64,000 bases of DNA from assembly GCF_016458275.1 (NCBI RefSeq), contig NZ_JAEMHM010000002.1, positions 328,603-392,602 of the forward strand, written 5' to 3'. Origin of the DNA: Geomesophilobacter sediminis. GTDB taxonomy: Bacteria; Desulfobacterota; Desulfuromonadia; Geobacterales; Geobacteraceae. The stretch's first letter is position 1. Every line of letters starts with the position of its first letter. The notes below the pieces were generated by a model. It saw only the letters and a program-made list of their open reading frames with translations. It did no database searches and was not told the DNA's origin. Positions 58,130-64,000 of this stretch are shown piece after piece. The position numbers were made by a program, and so were the translations under genes.

Positions 58130-58185
58130 CAATGCACCATCGACAATGGACCACTGACAATTAAAAGCAGGAACGTCCCAACGAA

Positions 58186-58222
58186 AGGGCGGAGGAGCCA
58201 ACGGCACCCCCGCCCTATTTGT
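58186..58222 (+). terminator. probable terminator after cheW
   Basis: AGGGCGG and CCGCCCT pair around a GC-rich loop with following ATTTGTT. Confidence 0.5.
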
Positions 58223-58400
58223 TCGTCCTCCCCTCAAGAGGCCCCGTTCTTAAGGTCCGCCCTGGGAACGCACTGCCCGTGCTCCCTCGTTCCCAAGGTC
58301 AACCTGGGGAACGCAATATCCTCAAAGCCCCAGCATTGATAATGGCGGCAGGTGTCGCGTTTCGTCCCTCAATACGACCTACCCTGTATTTGTTCATTGC

Positions 58401-58661
58401 TCATTGCCCCAGCTTTTCCTCAAACACCTGCAACGCATCTCTCAGCGTTCCTTCCAGATCATCGCCGTACACGGTGAAGTAGAGATAGTTCCCGGAATAG
58501 TGGTGCCAGTTCAGGTCCTCTACCTGCAGCGGTGCCAGGTAGCGTTCCATCTTTTCGTACGGATAGAAGGGGTCCCCGTTGGGCCAGGTCCGCCGCAACT
58601 TGTTCACCTGGGTCTCAGTCAACGGGATCCGGTACCGTATGGAAACAACCTCTGCCTTCAT
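58401..58661 (-). CDS. conserved small protein of unknown function
   Basis: This 86-residue protein starts MKAEVVSIRYRIPLTETQVN and ends TLRDALQVFEEKLGQ. It is acidic and soluble with several aromatic residues (DPFYPYEKMERYLAPL, WHHYSGNYLYFTVYG). No family is recognised. The ATG follows GGGAGAG. The longer frame upstream lacks a ribosome site. It faces phoB divergently. Confidence 0.62.
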   Translation of the reverse strand: MKAEVVSIRYRIPLTETQVNKLRRTWPNGDPFYPYEKMERYLAPLQVEDLNWHHYSGNYLYFTVYGDDLEGTLRDALQVFEEKLGQ

Positions 58662-58751
58662 AGTTTGCTCTCCCCTTTTTCTATCCTGCCTGCTCGCCGC
58701 TAAGAGCAAATATCGGTGTATTAAGCCCATTCTTTCACAGTTGCGCAACAT

Positions 58752-58784
58752 TTTACACTTCCGTAACGGATTCTACACATTTCA
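58752..58784 (+). promoter_or_regulatory. candidate Pho box before phoB
   Basis: Three 11-base units (TTTACACTTCC, GTAACGGATTC, TACACATTTCA) repeat the pattern xxxAC-R-xxTxC. Repeats with this period are typical of PhoB sites. It starts 73 bases before phoB. Confidence 0.45.
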
Positions 58785-58824
58785 CCGGTAATTAACTGGG
58801 GCAGTAATCGCACGGAGTTATTAC

Positions 58825-59505
58825 ATGCAAACGATTCTGCTGATTGAAGACGAGAAAGATCTGGCCGGCTTGGTCACCTTCAACCTGGAAAAGGAAGGAT
58901 ACCGGACCCTGGTCGCCTTCGACGGCCTGGAAGGGTTGGAGATGGCGCGCCAGCACCTCCCGGACCTGGTGCTCCTGGACCTGATGCTCCCCGGGATGCT
59001 CGGTACCGAGGTCTGCAAGTTTCTGAAGAAGACCGAGAAGACCGCGCACATCCCGGTGATCATGACCACGGCCAAGGGTGAGGAGATCGACAAGGTGGTC
59101 GGCTTTGAAGTCGGGGCCGACGACTACGTGGTGAAGCCCTTCTCCATGCGGGAACTGCTGCTGCGGGTCAAGGCGGTGCTGCGCCGCAGCGCGACCGAAA
59201 ACGAGGGGGGGACCACCGTCCGGGTCGGCCCGATCACCATCGACACCGCCCGCCACCTCGTCGTCATCAACGGCGAGGAAGTCACCTTCACCAGCACCGA
59301 GTTCAAATTGCTGCAGACCCTGGTGAAGCGAATGGGCAGAGTGCAGAGCCGGGACGTTTTGCTCAAGGATGTCTGGGGCTACAACTACGTGGAAGATACC
59401 CGGACCGTGGACACTCATATCACCAGGCTGCGCATGAAGATGGGCGAGGCCGGCGACATGATCAAGACGGTACGCGGTTTCGGTTACAAACTCGAAGCTC
59501 GGTAG
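58825..59505 (+). CDS. phoB: phosphate regulon response regulator PhoB
   Basis: This 226-residue OmpR-type regulator has a receiver domain with LIEDEKDLAGLV and the phosphorylatable Asp in LVLLDLMLPGMLG. The conserved Lys follows in DDYVVKPFSMRELLLRV. The winged-helix domain contains FTSTEFKLLQTLVKRMGRV and YVEDTRTVDTHITRLRMKMG. The start ATG follows GGAG. It lies directly before pstS. No phoR kinase gene is adjacent in the window. Binding to the candidate box upstream would give autoregulation. Confidence 0.88.
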   Translation: MQTILLIEDEKDLAGLVTFNLEKEGYRTLVAFDGLEGLEMARQHLPDLVLLDLMLPGMLGTEVCKFLKKTEKTAHIPVIMTTAKGEEIDKVVGFEVGADDYVVKPFSMRELLLRVKAVLRRSATENEGGTTVRVGPITIDTARHLVVINGEEVTFTSTEFKLLQTLVKRMGRVQSRDVLLKDVWGYNYVEDTRTVDTHITRLRMKMGEAGDMIKTVRGFGYKLEAR

Positions 59506-59554
59506 TCAATCCGGTTCGTCAAAGATGACGGACACAACAACACAGGAGGAGTAC

Positions 59555-60583
59555 ATGTTCAAGTCGCTGAAAAAGACACTTTCCGCCCTGGCGCTGGTCG
59601 CCGTTGCGGCCACCGCGGTTCCGGCCTCGGCCGAGGTCCTGGTAAACGGGGCGGGAGCCACCTTCCCGTATCCGCTGTATTCCAAGTGGTTCAGCGAGTA
59701 CGCCAAGGTCGATTCCAGCGTCAAGTTCAACTACCAGTCGATCGGCAGCGGCGGCGGCATCAAGCAGATCACCGCGCAGACCGTCGACTTCGGCGCCAGC
59801 GACAAGTTTCTCTCCGATGAGGAACTCAAAGCGGCACCGGGCAAGCTGATCCACATCCCCACCGTCATGGGCGCGGTCGTCGTGACCTACAACGTCCCGG
59901 GCGTCGCCAAGGGGCTCAAGCTTAACTCCGAGGACGTGGCCAACATCTTCCTTGGCAAGATCACCATGTGGAACGACCGGCGGATTGCCGATGACAACCC
60001 CGGCGTGCACCTCCCGGCCAAACCGATCGTCGTCGTGCACCGTTCCGACGGGAGCGGCACCACCAGCATCTTCACCGACTACCTGACCGGCGTGAACCAG
60101 GAATGGGCCGCGCGGGTAGGGAAGGGGACCTCGGTCAAGTGGCCGGTCGGCCTTGGCGGCAAAGGCAACGAGGGTGTGGCCGGCCAGATCAGGACCACCC
60201 CGTACTCCATCGGCTACGTCGAGCTCGCTTACGCCTTTGAGAACAAGCTCCCCTACGCCTCGCTGAAAAACAAGGCCGGCGTCTTCGTCGAGCCGTCCAT
60301 CAAGTCCACCTCCGCTGCCGCGGCCGGGGCCGCCAAGCACATGCCGGCGGACTACCGCATCTCCCTGGTGAACCAGCCGGGCAAGGACGCCTACCCGGTC
60401 GTCGGCTTCACCTGGCTTTTGGTCTACGAGCACTCCAAGGACCCGGTCAAGGGCAAGAAACTGGTCGAGTTTCTGAACTGGAGCCTGCACAAAGGTCAGC
60501 ACATGGCCGCACCGCTTCTCTACGCTCCCCTTCCGGAGAACGTGAAGAAGATGGTCGAGAAGACCGTGAAGAACATCAAGTAA
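59555..60583 (+). CDS. pstS: phosphate ABC transporter substrate-binding protein
   Basis: This 342-residue periplasmic protein has a signal peptide (LSALALVAVAATAVPASA) and the PstS phosphate loops: GAGATFPYPLYSKW, SIGSGGGIKQI and RSDGSGTTSIFTDYL. It delivers phosphate to the PstCAB transporter. The ATG follows AGGAGG. It is encoded 49 bases after phoB and is followed by a terminator, so the permease genes lie elsewhere. Confidence 0.92.
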   Translation: MFKSLKKTLSALALVAVAATAVPASAEVLVNGAGATFPYPLYSKWFSEYAKVDSSVKFNYQSIGSGGGIKQITAQTVDFGASDKFLSDEELKAAPGKLIHIPTVMGAVVVTYNVPGVAKGLKLNSEDVANIFLGKITMWNDRRIADDNPGVHLPAKPIVVVHRSDGSGTTSIFTDYLTGVNQEWAARVGKGTSVKWPVGLGGKGNEGVAGQIRTTPYSIGYVELAYAFENKLPYASLKNKAGVFVEPSIKSTSAAAAGAAKHMPADYRISLVNQPGKDAYPVVGFTWLLVYEHSKDPVKGKKLVEFLNWSLHKGQHMAAPLLYAPLPENVKKMVEKTVKNIK

Positions 60584-60610
60584 AACCACGGCAATAAGCG
60601 TCAGCATGAC

Positions 60611-60652
60611 AAAAAGCCCGGCCAGGCGAAAAAACTGGTCGGGCTTTCTTTA
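60611..60652 (+). terminator. rho-independent terminator after pstS
   Basis: AAAAAGCCCG and CGGGCTTTCTT with CCAG against CTGG form a stem with a T-rich tail. Confidence 0.85.
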
Positions 60653-60694
60653 TCTGGGGATTGATGCCATCTCGGTGTGCCGATGCCAATCTCG

Positions 60695-60778
60695 CTGTGG
60701 GAGCGCCTTTCCCGGCGCGAATACCACAACCGTTGTCGCCGCCTCTGGCGGTTCGCGCCAGGAATGCCGCTCCCACAG
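60695..60778. repeat. REP-like inverted pair
   Basis: CTGTGGGAGCGCCTTTCCCGG and CCAGGAATGCCGCTCCCACAG face each other across GCCGCCTCTGGCGG. Confidence 0.82.
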
Positions 60779-60840
60779 AAAAAGGTAAATCTGCGTCAGG
60801 TACACACGGAGCGATATTTGTGTTGCGATCTGGGGTTCCT

Positions 60841-60866
60841 GATCGCGGCAGGAATGCCGCTCCAGG
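60841..60866. repeat. single REP-like unit
   Basis: GATCGCGGCAGGAATGCCGC followed by TCC, the reverse orientation of the GGAGCGGCATTCCTGCC subtype. Confidence 0.6.
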
Positions 60867-60987
60867 ATGGATAAAGCGGCTCATAGCCAAGGCGGTCCAT
60901 GAGTGACGAAGGCGGATACTTGCCTCGAAGTGGCAGAAGGGCAGAACCCTGAAACCGCACCAAATGGCCCTGCATGCAAAAAAAGTC

Positions 60988-61016
60988 TTGCACCGTGAAA
61001 TTGGCTATGTTATAAG
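60988..61016 (+). promoter_or_regulatory. promoter of the tRNA cluster
   Basis: TTGCAC, 17 bases, TATAAG, 14 bases before the tRNA-Pro gene. Confidence 0.75.
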
Positions 61017-61030
61017 CAGGGTTCTTGACA

Positions 61031-61108
<78 letters not shown>

Positions 61109-61125
61109 CGTTTAAGAAAGAACCT

Positions 61126-61202
61126 GCGCCTGTAGCTCAGTTGGATAGAGCAACGGCCTTCTAAGCCGTAGGTCAGAGGTTCGAACCCTCTCAGGCGTGC
61201 CA
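61126..61202 (+). tRNA. tRNA-Arg (anticodon TCT)
   Basis: The acceptor stem GCGCCTG pairs with CAGGCGT (one wobble pair). The loop CTTCTAA gives anticodon TCT between ACGGC and GCCGT. GGTTCGAACCC is in the T arm. CCA is encoded. It lies 17 bases after tRNA-Pro. Confidence 0.95.
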
Positions 61203-61214
61203 ACAATTTAATAT

Positions 61215-61291
61215 GGTGGATATGGTGAAGCGGTTAACACATACGACTGTGACTCGTACATACGTGGGTTCAAATCCCACTATCCACCCCA
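61215..61291 (+). tRNA. tRNA-His (anticodon GTG)
   Basis: The stem GTGGATA pairs with TATCCAC, with an extra 5' G opposite C73 as required for His. The loop CTGTGAC gives anticodon GTG. CCA is encoded. Confidence 0.95.
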
Positions 61292-61298
61292 ATTAAAA

Positions 61299-61329
61299 CA
61301 AGACCCCGTGTAAGCGGGGTTTGTTGTTT
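61299..61329 (+). terminator. terminator-like hairpin between tRNA-His and tRNA-Leu
   Basis: ACCCCG and CGGGGT pair around TGTAAG with a T-rich tail. It could end part of the tRNA transcript or be read through. Confidence 0.65.
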
Positions 61330-61340
61330 CTGGCCTCCGA

Positions 61341-61425
61341 GCGAGAGTGGCGAAATTGGCAGACGCACCAGACTTAGGATCTGGCACCGCAAGGTATAGG
61401 GGTTCAAGTCCCCTCTCTCGCACCA
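61341..61425 (+). tRNA. tRNA-Leu (anticodon TAG)
   Basis: The stem GCGAGAG pairs with CTCTCGC. The loop CTTAGGA gives anticodon TAG between CCAGA and TCTGG. The long variable arm is typical of Leu, and CCA is encoded. Confidence 0.95.
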
Positions 61426-61458
61426 CAAAATAATTTGACTACCTCCAGACTGATCCAC

Positions 61459-61490
61459 TAAGCCCCGATATTCGGGGCTTTTTTGTTTTT
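61459..61490 (+). terminator. rho-independent terminator after tRNA-Leu
   Basis: AAGCCCCGA and TCGGGGCTT pair and are followed by TTTTGTTTTT. Confidence 0.9.
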
Positions 61491-61559
61491 GGGGCGTCGG
61501 GTTCTGTCAGGTGGTATCGGTTGGAGTCGGTGGTTGGCGCCATGCCCGAGAAATAATGG

Positions 61560-61588
61560 TTGACACCGATGGTGGAAACGGGATAGAA
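61560..61588 (+). promoter_or_regulatory. promoter of the second Rrf2 gene
   Basis: TTGACA, 17 bases, ATAGAA. The motif TACTAAAAC begins four bases after it (61592-61600), a candidate autoregulatory operator. Confidence 0.5.
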
Positions 61589-61614
61589 AGCTACTAAAAC
61601 GATGGAGAAGCTAG

Positions 61615-62076
61615 ATGATCTCGAAAAAGACGAAATACGGGCTGAAGGCTTTGATCTACCTGGCACGCCAATACGATCGCGGTCCGATTCTGATCGCGGA
61701 TCTCGCGCGTGAGGAGAACATCCCCAAAAAGTTTCTCGAGGCGATCCTCCTACTGCTCAAGAACGACGGTATCTTGCAGAGCCGGAAAGGGAAGGGGGGC
61801 GGCTACTATCTCGGCAGAGACCCCAAGCGCATCACCATGGGGCAGGCAATTCGCGTCATGGAAGGGCCTCTGGCACCGGTCCCTTGTGTCAGCGAAACAG
61901 CATATGCCGAATGCCCCGAATGCGGCAATGAAGAAACCTGCGGCATCAGGCTGGTAATGAAAGACGTGCGGGAAGCCATGGCAGCCATCCTCGACGGCAC
62001 GACGCTCTATGATGTGCTTGCTAAGATCGACGCTGCTGAAGAATCGCAAAAGGGAATCCTGAATTTCTGTATCTAA
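61615..62076 (+). CDS. Rrf2 family iron-sulfur transcriptional regulator (copy 2)
   Basis: This 153-residue regulator has the winged helix-turn-helix (YGLKALIYLA, ADLAREENIPKKFLEAIL), wing KGKGGGYYLGR and the cysteine cluster PCVSETAYAECPECGNEETCG expected to bind an iron-sulfur centre. It is about 80 percent identical to the copy at 24209, without gaps. It is the first gene of the plus-strand group containing a NifH-like ATPase, YezD and a second NifH-like reductase. It is probably the sulfur- or iron-responsive regulator of this group. The ATG lies at the end of GATGGAGAAGCTAG. Confidence 0.88.
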   Translation: MISKKTKYGLKALIYLARQYDRGPILIADLAREENIPKKFLEAILLLLKNDGILQSRKGKGGGYYLGRDPKRITMGQAIRVMEGPLAPVPCVSETAYAECPECGNEETCGIRLVMKDVREAMAAILDGTTLYDVLAKIDAAEESQKGILNFCI

Positions 62077-62096
62077 CAGGCCCAAGGGCATCGAGA

Positions 62097-62140
62097 TGGT
62101 CGCTTATTCCCGCGTGAAGGCGAGAGCTCTTTTTTTGTAA
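62097..62140 (+). terminator. weak terminator after rrf2
   Basis: TCGCTT and a GAAGGCGA arm pair loosely before a run of eight T. Confidence 0.35.
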
Positions 62141-62148
62141 CGATAGTA

Positions 62149-62180
62149 TAGTAAAACCATAGGGTAAAAATACTAAAACC
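62149..62180 (+). promoter_or_regulatory. direct repeat, candidate Rrf2 operator
   Basis: TAGTAAAACC (62149-62158) and TACTAAAACC (62171-62180) start exactly 22 bases apart, two helical turns, in the gap before the NifH-like gene. The same TACTAAAAC occurs at 61592 before rrf2. Confidence 0.5.
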
Positions 62181-62258
62181 GGCAGTCGATTGCCTAAACG
62201 CCTGTCCGCATGAAAGTCCTGAGGTGGCGACACCTGGTTATAACAATGGAGGGGAGCT

Positions 62259-63089
62259 ATGGCCGCACAGCATTTGGTTGTAGTAGGGAAAAGCGGAGTC
62301 GGCAAATCGACTACGGCGGCCAACTTGGCCGCCGCACTAGCCGATGCTGGCAAAAGAGTCGTGCTGATCGGCTACGATACCCGGTGGAACACTACTGCGA
62401 CACTGCGCGGGGACAATTTGTTGGCGCCGATCCCCCATTGGAATGGGGAGGGGGCGGTTCCATTCTATGCCAGGGGGTTCCGCTCGAGTCTCTGCATTGA
62501 AGCCGGTGATCTGACAATTGAAGGTGAGGCCGTGGGGGCCACAGAACTGCTGCGGAATCCCTTGGTCCGCGAATATGACCCTGATTACGTGATCCATGAC
62601 GTCTCTTGGGAACCGGCGGCTTCCTTTGTCCTGCCCGCTGCTGCCGAAGGGGTCATCCGCGTTCTGGCCGTTACCTCGGCCGACATGGGTGCCATACACG
62701 CGGTGAATGAGCTTTTTGCCTGGCTGAACACGGTTTCCGCCACGGATTGCCGTTTCGGCGGGGTGGTCGTTAACAACCTGTCCGGACCACTCTATGAATC
62801 CATTGTGTCGGACTTTGCAAATCTGACCGGCGCGACGGTCGCTGCCAGCGTTACCCATTCGCTCATGGTATCGGTGAGTGACTTCTACAACCAGACGCTC
62901 ATCGAGGCCGCGCCCAGCAGTCACGTCACCTACGCCTACCGAAAGGTCGCCCGGACCGTCCTTGATGATTTAGAACTGCGTCGCCCTGCGTTTCTCGATA
63001 CGGTTGCCTTGAAAGAATGGGCGGTTAAGTGGGGAGAGATTATCACCGAACTGGAAACGGGCTTAGTTCGGGACGGTTCCAATATCTGA
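62259..63089 (+). CDS. NifH-like ATPase without iron-sulfur ligands
   Basis: This 276-residue protein aligns with nitrogenase reductase along most of its length. The P-loop GKSGVGKSTTA (Lys11, Lys17) and the switch GYDTRWNTTATLRG are intact, and YESIVSDFANLTGATVAAS matches the reductase C-terminal half. The region of the first cluster cysteine (GVGCAGRG in NifH) is deleted, reading EAGDLTIEGEAVGATELL. The second ([10 protein letters not shown]) is DVSWEPAASF with alanine at 121. It therefore cannot hold the [4Fe-4S] cluster and must not transfer electrons in the normal way. ATP binding and dimerisation are likely kept. The ATG follows GGAGGGGAGCT. It may pair with or regulate the intact reductase at 63561. 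Confidence 0.82.
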   Translation: MAAQHLVVVGKSGVGKSTTAANLAAALADAGKRVVLIGYDTRWNTTATLRGDNLLAPIPHWNGEGAVPFYARGFRSSLCIEAGDLTIEGEAVGATELLRNPLVREYDPDYVIHDVSWEPAASFVLPAAAEGVIRVLAVTSADMGAIHAVNELFAWLNTVSATDCRFGGVVVNNLSGPLYESIVSDFANLTGATVAASVTHSLMVSVSDFYNQTLIEAAPSSHVTYAYRKVARTVLDDLELRRPAFLDTVALKEWAVKWGEIITELETGLVRDGSNI

Positions 63090-63106
63090 CCGTCGGCAAA
63101 AAATGG

Positions 63107-63135
63107 TTGACGAGGAGAATCAGATCGGTTATTAG
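63107..63135 (+). promoter_or_regulatory. promoter of the yezD-reductase operon
   Basis: TTGACG, 17 bases, TATTAG, just after the stop of the NifH-like gene. It leaves a leader of about 230 bases before yezD. Confidence 0.65.
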
Positions 63136-63226
63136 TCTAGTTAGCTTGTAGAAAAAATATTTATATACCCTTGGGGCTCCCGCCTCGAGGCTCAAAATAA
63201 GAACGACAGGTTGACCAGACACACTG

Positions 63227-63268
63227 GAGGCCAGGGACATTTTTTAAATCCCTGGCCTCTTTTTTTTC
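63227..63268 (+). terminator. attenuator-type terminator in the yezD leader
   Basis: GAGGCCAGGGA and TCCCTGGCCTC are exact arms of 11 bases around an A/T loop, followed by eight T. It lies between the promoter and yezD. A GCCTC at 63182-63186 could pair with the 5' arm as an antiterminator. Confidence 0.75.
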
Positions 63269-63369
63269 GATGCCCAACCTATTCTCAACCAGGTGCGGCC
63301 GGATACGTTCGCCGAGCTCAGGCGAAAGCAATTGCAGATCGGGTACGTTGAAAGACTGGGGAGATGAGG

Positions 63370-63546
63370 ATGGCAACCGGTTCAGTAATCATTCGAAAAA
63401 AGGAAGATTCAATAGCCGCGACAGTGCGGCGGATCATCGAGATGCTCGGGGAGCTTCGTTTCGGCTCGATCACGGTCGTCGTGCAGGAAGGAAAGGTTTT
63501 GCAGATCGACAAGACCGAAAAATTCAGAATCGGCCCCGGCCGCTAG
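63370..63546 (+). CDS. YezD-like small protein (DUF2292)
   Basis: This 58-residue protein contains [24 protein letters not shown] followed by IDKTEKFRI. That pattern is the DUF2292/YezD family, found near sulfur assimilation and sulfonate genes in several bacteria. The ATG at 63370 is six bases after GGGGAG; the ATG at 63364 is too close to it. It is the first gene after the leader hairpin and 14 bases before the NifH-like reductase, so the two are co-transcribed. Function in the family is unknown. Confidence 0.8.
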   Translation: MATGSVIIRKKEDSIAATVRRIIEMLGELRFGSITVVVQEGKVLQIDKTEKFRIGPGR

Positions 63547-63560
63547 AAAAGGAGATGCAG

Positions 63561-64000
63561 ATGTCTGGTAAGAAAGTCAAAACCATCGCGATTTACGGCA
63601 AGGGGGGAATCGGCAAGTCGACGACCACCTCCAACATTACCGCGGCACTGTCGGTGCTCGGGCTCAAGGTCATGCAGATCGGCTGCGACCCCAAGAGCGA
63701 CTCGACCACGACCCTGCGCGGCGGCGGGTACATCCCGACTATCCTCGACACCCTGCGCGAGAAGAAGACGGTCAAGGCGAACGAGATCATCTTCGAGGGG
63801 TTCAACGGCATCTATTGCGTCGAGGCGGGCGGTCCGGCTCCCGGGGTCGGCTGCGCCGGGCGCGGCATCATCACCTCGGTCGAGCTTTTAAAGCAGCTTC
63901 GGGTCTTCGAGGAACTGGACCTTGACGTGGTCGTCTATGACGTTCTGGGCGACGTCGTCTGCGGCGGCTTCGCGGTTCCGGTGCGCGAGGGGATCGCCGA
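63561..64000 (+). CDS. nitrogenase-like reductase (NifH superfamily), 5' part
   Basis: 146 codons are visible before the window ends. The protein has the P-loop [14 protein letters not shown], switch [14 protein letters not shown], and both [4Fe-4S] cysteines: Cys98 in GVGCAGRG and Cys134 in [10 protein letters not shown]. Arg101 of GRG is also present. [19 protein letters not shown] and the block [16 protein letters not shown] differ from nitrogenase NifH, which has CDPKADSTRLLLGG. They resemble group IV nitrogenase-like reductases such as MarH (methylthio-alkane reductase). A CfbC or Nfl-type role cannot be ruled out. GGAG precedes the ATG. The catalytic partner genes should lie to the right. 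Confidence 0.85.
   Translation, partial: MSGKKVKTIAIYGKGGIGKSTTTSNITAALSVLGLKVMQIGCDPKSDSTTTLRGGGYIPTILDTLREKKTVKANEIIFEGFNGIYCVEAGGPAPGVGCAGRGIITSVELLKQLRVFEELDLDVVVYDVLGDVVCGGFAVPVREGIA

Overview
The window looks like chromosomal DNA of a Geobacter-type anaerobe (Desulfuromonadia, Geobacteraceae or a close relative). This rests on the GC-rich coding style, the PEP-CTERM/PrsK-PrsR sigma-54 system, a GEMM-class riboswitch, several metal and multidrug RND pumps, Rrf2 iron-sulfur regulators and a nitrogenase-like reductase. It reads as core genome with accessory islands. I see no phage, insertion sequence or CRISPR array. A palindromic REP-like element is scattered through many intergenic gaps, and one copy lies inside a coding sequence.

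Layout. 1-6.3 kb: end of an exopolysaccharide/exosortase locus (acyl carrier protein tail, nucleotide-sugar dehydrogenase and epimerase, PrsK kinase, PrsR sigma-54 activator). 6.4-17.1 kb: secreted proteins. A PEP-CTERM protein has a near-perfect sigma-54 promoter and two upstream dyads. Next come a subtilisin-like protease behind a GEMM-I riboswitch and a minus-strand run of three related exported proteins that ends in a 1861-residue repeat protein. This run has its own sigma-54 promoter and a third copy of the dyad. 17.2-27.3 kb: type IA topoisomerase, YtxH protein, a secreted CehA/McbA-like hydrolase, an Rrf2 regulator, a GAPDH-like dehydrogenase and an M20 amidohydrolase. 27.7-34.7 kb: heavy-metal RND operon (Czc/Cus type). 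35-38.4 kb: GNAT acetyltransferase, TrpRS, flavoprotein, alkyltransferase-like protein and ArsR regulator. 38.7-45.9 kb: minus-strand operon of TolC, adaptor, RND pump, C-GCAxxG-C-C protein, DUF2892 protein and rhodanese. 46-54.5 kb: OmpA/Pal lipoprotein, CopA with CsoR, small membrane proteins, YceI with a MarR regulator, and hemerythrin. 54.8-60.6 kb: glycogen phosphorylase, CheW, PhoB and PstS. 61.0-61.4 kb: tRNA Pro, Arg, His and Leu. 61.6-64 kb: Rrf2, a NifH-like ATPase that has lost its cluster cysteines, YezD, and an intact NifH-like reductase cut by the window end.

The last 2.4 kb is the most unusual part. The intact NifH-like protein resembles the non-nif (group IV, methylthio-alkane-reductase-like) branch more than true NifH. 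Its neighbours YezD and a CymR/IscR-like Rrf2 protein point to sulfur rather than nitrogen acquisition. The NifH paralogue keeps the P-loop and switch region but lacks both iron-sulfur ligands, so it may be a regulatory or heterodimer partner. A strong hairpin with a T-run sits in the leader between a good promoter and yezD, which suggests attenuation.

Other regulatory logic is visible directly. PrsR probably drives the PEP-CTERM and repeat-protein genes. A MarR-type dyad occurs before both the marR gene and yceI. An 11-bp periodic box precedes phoB-pstS. All functional statements are from sequence reading only; no database search was run.
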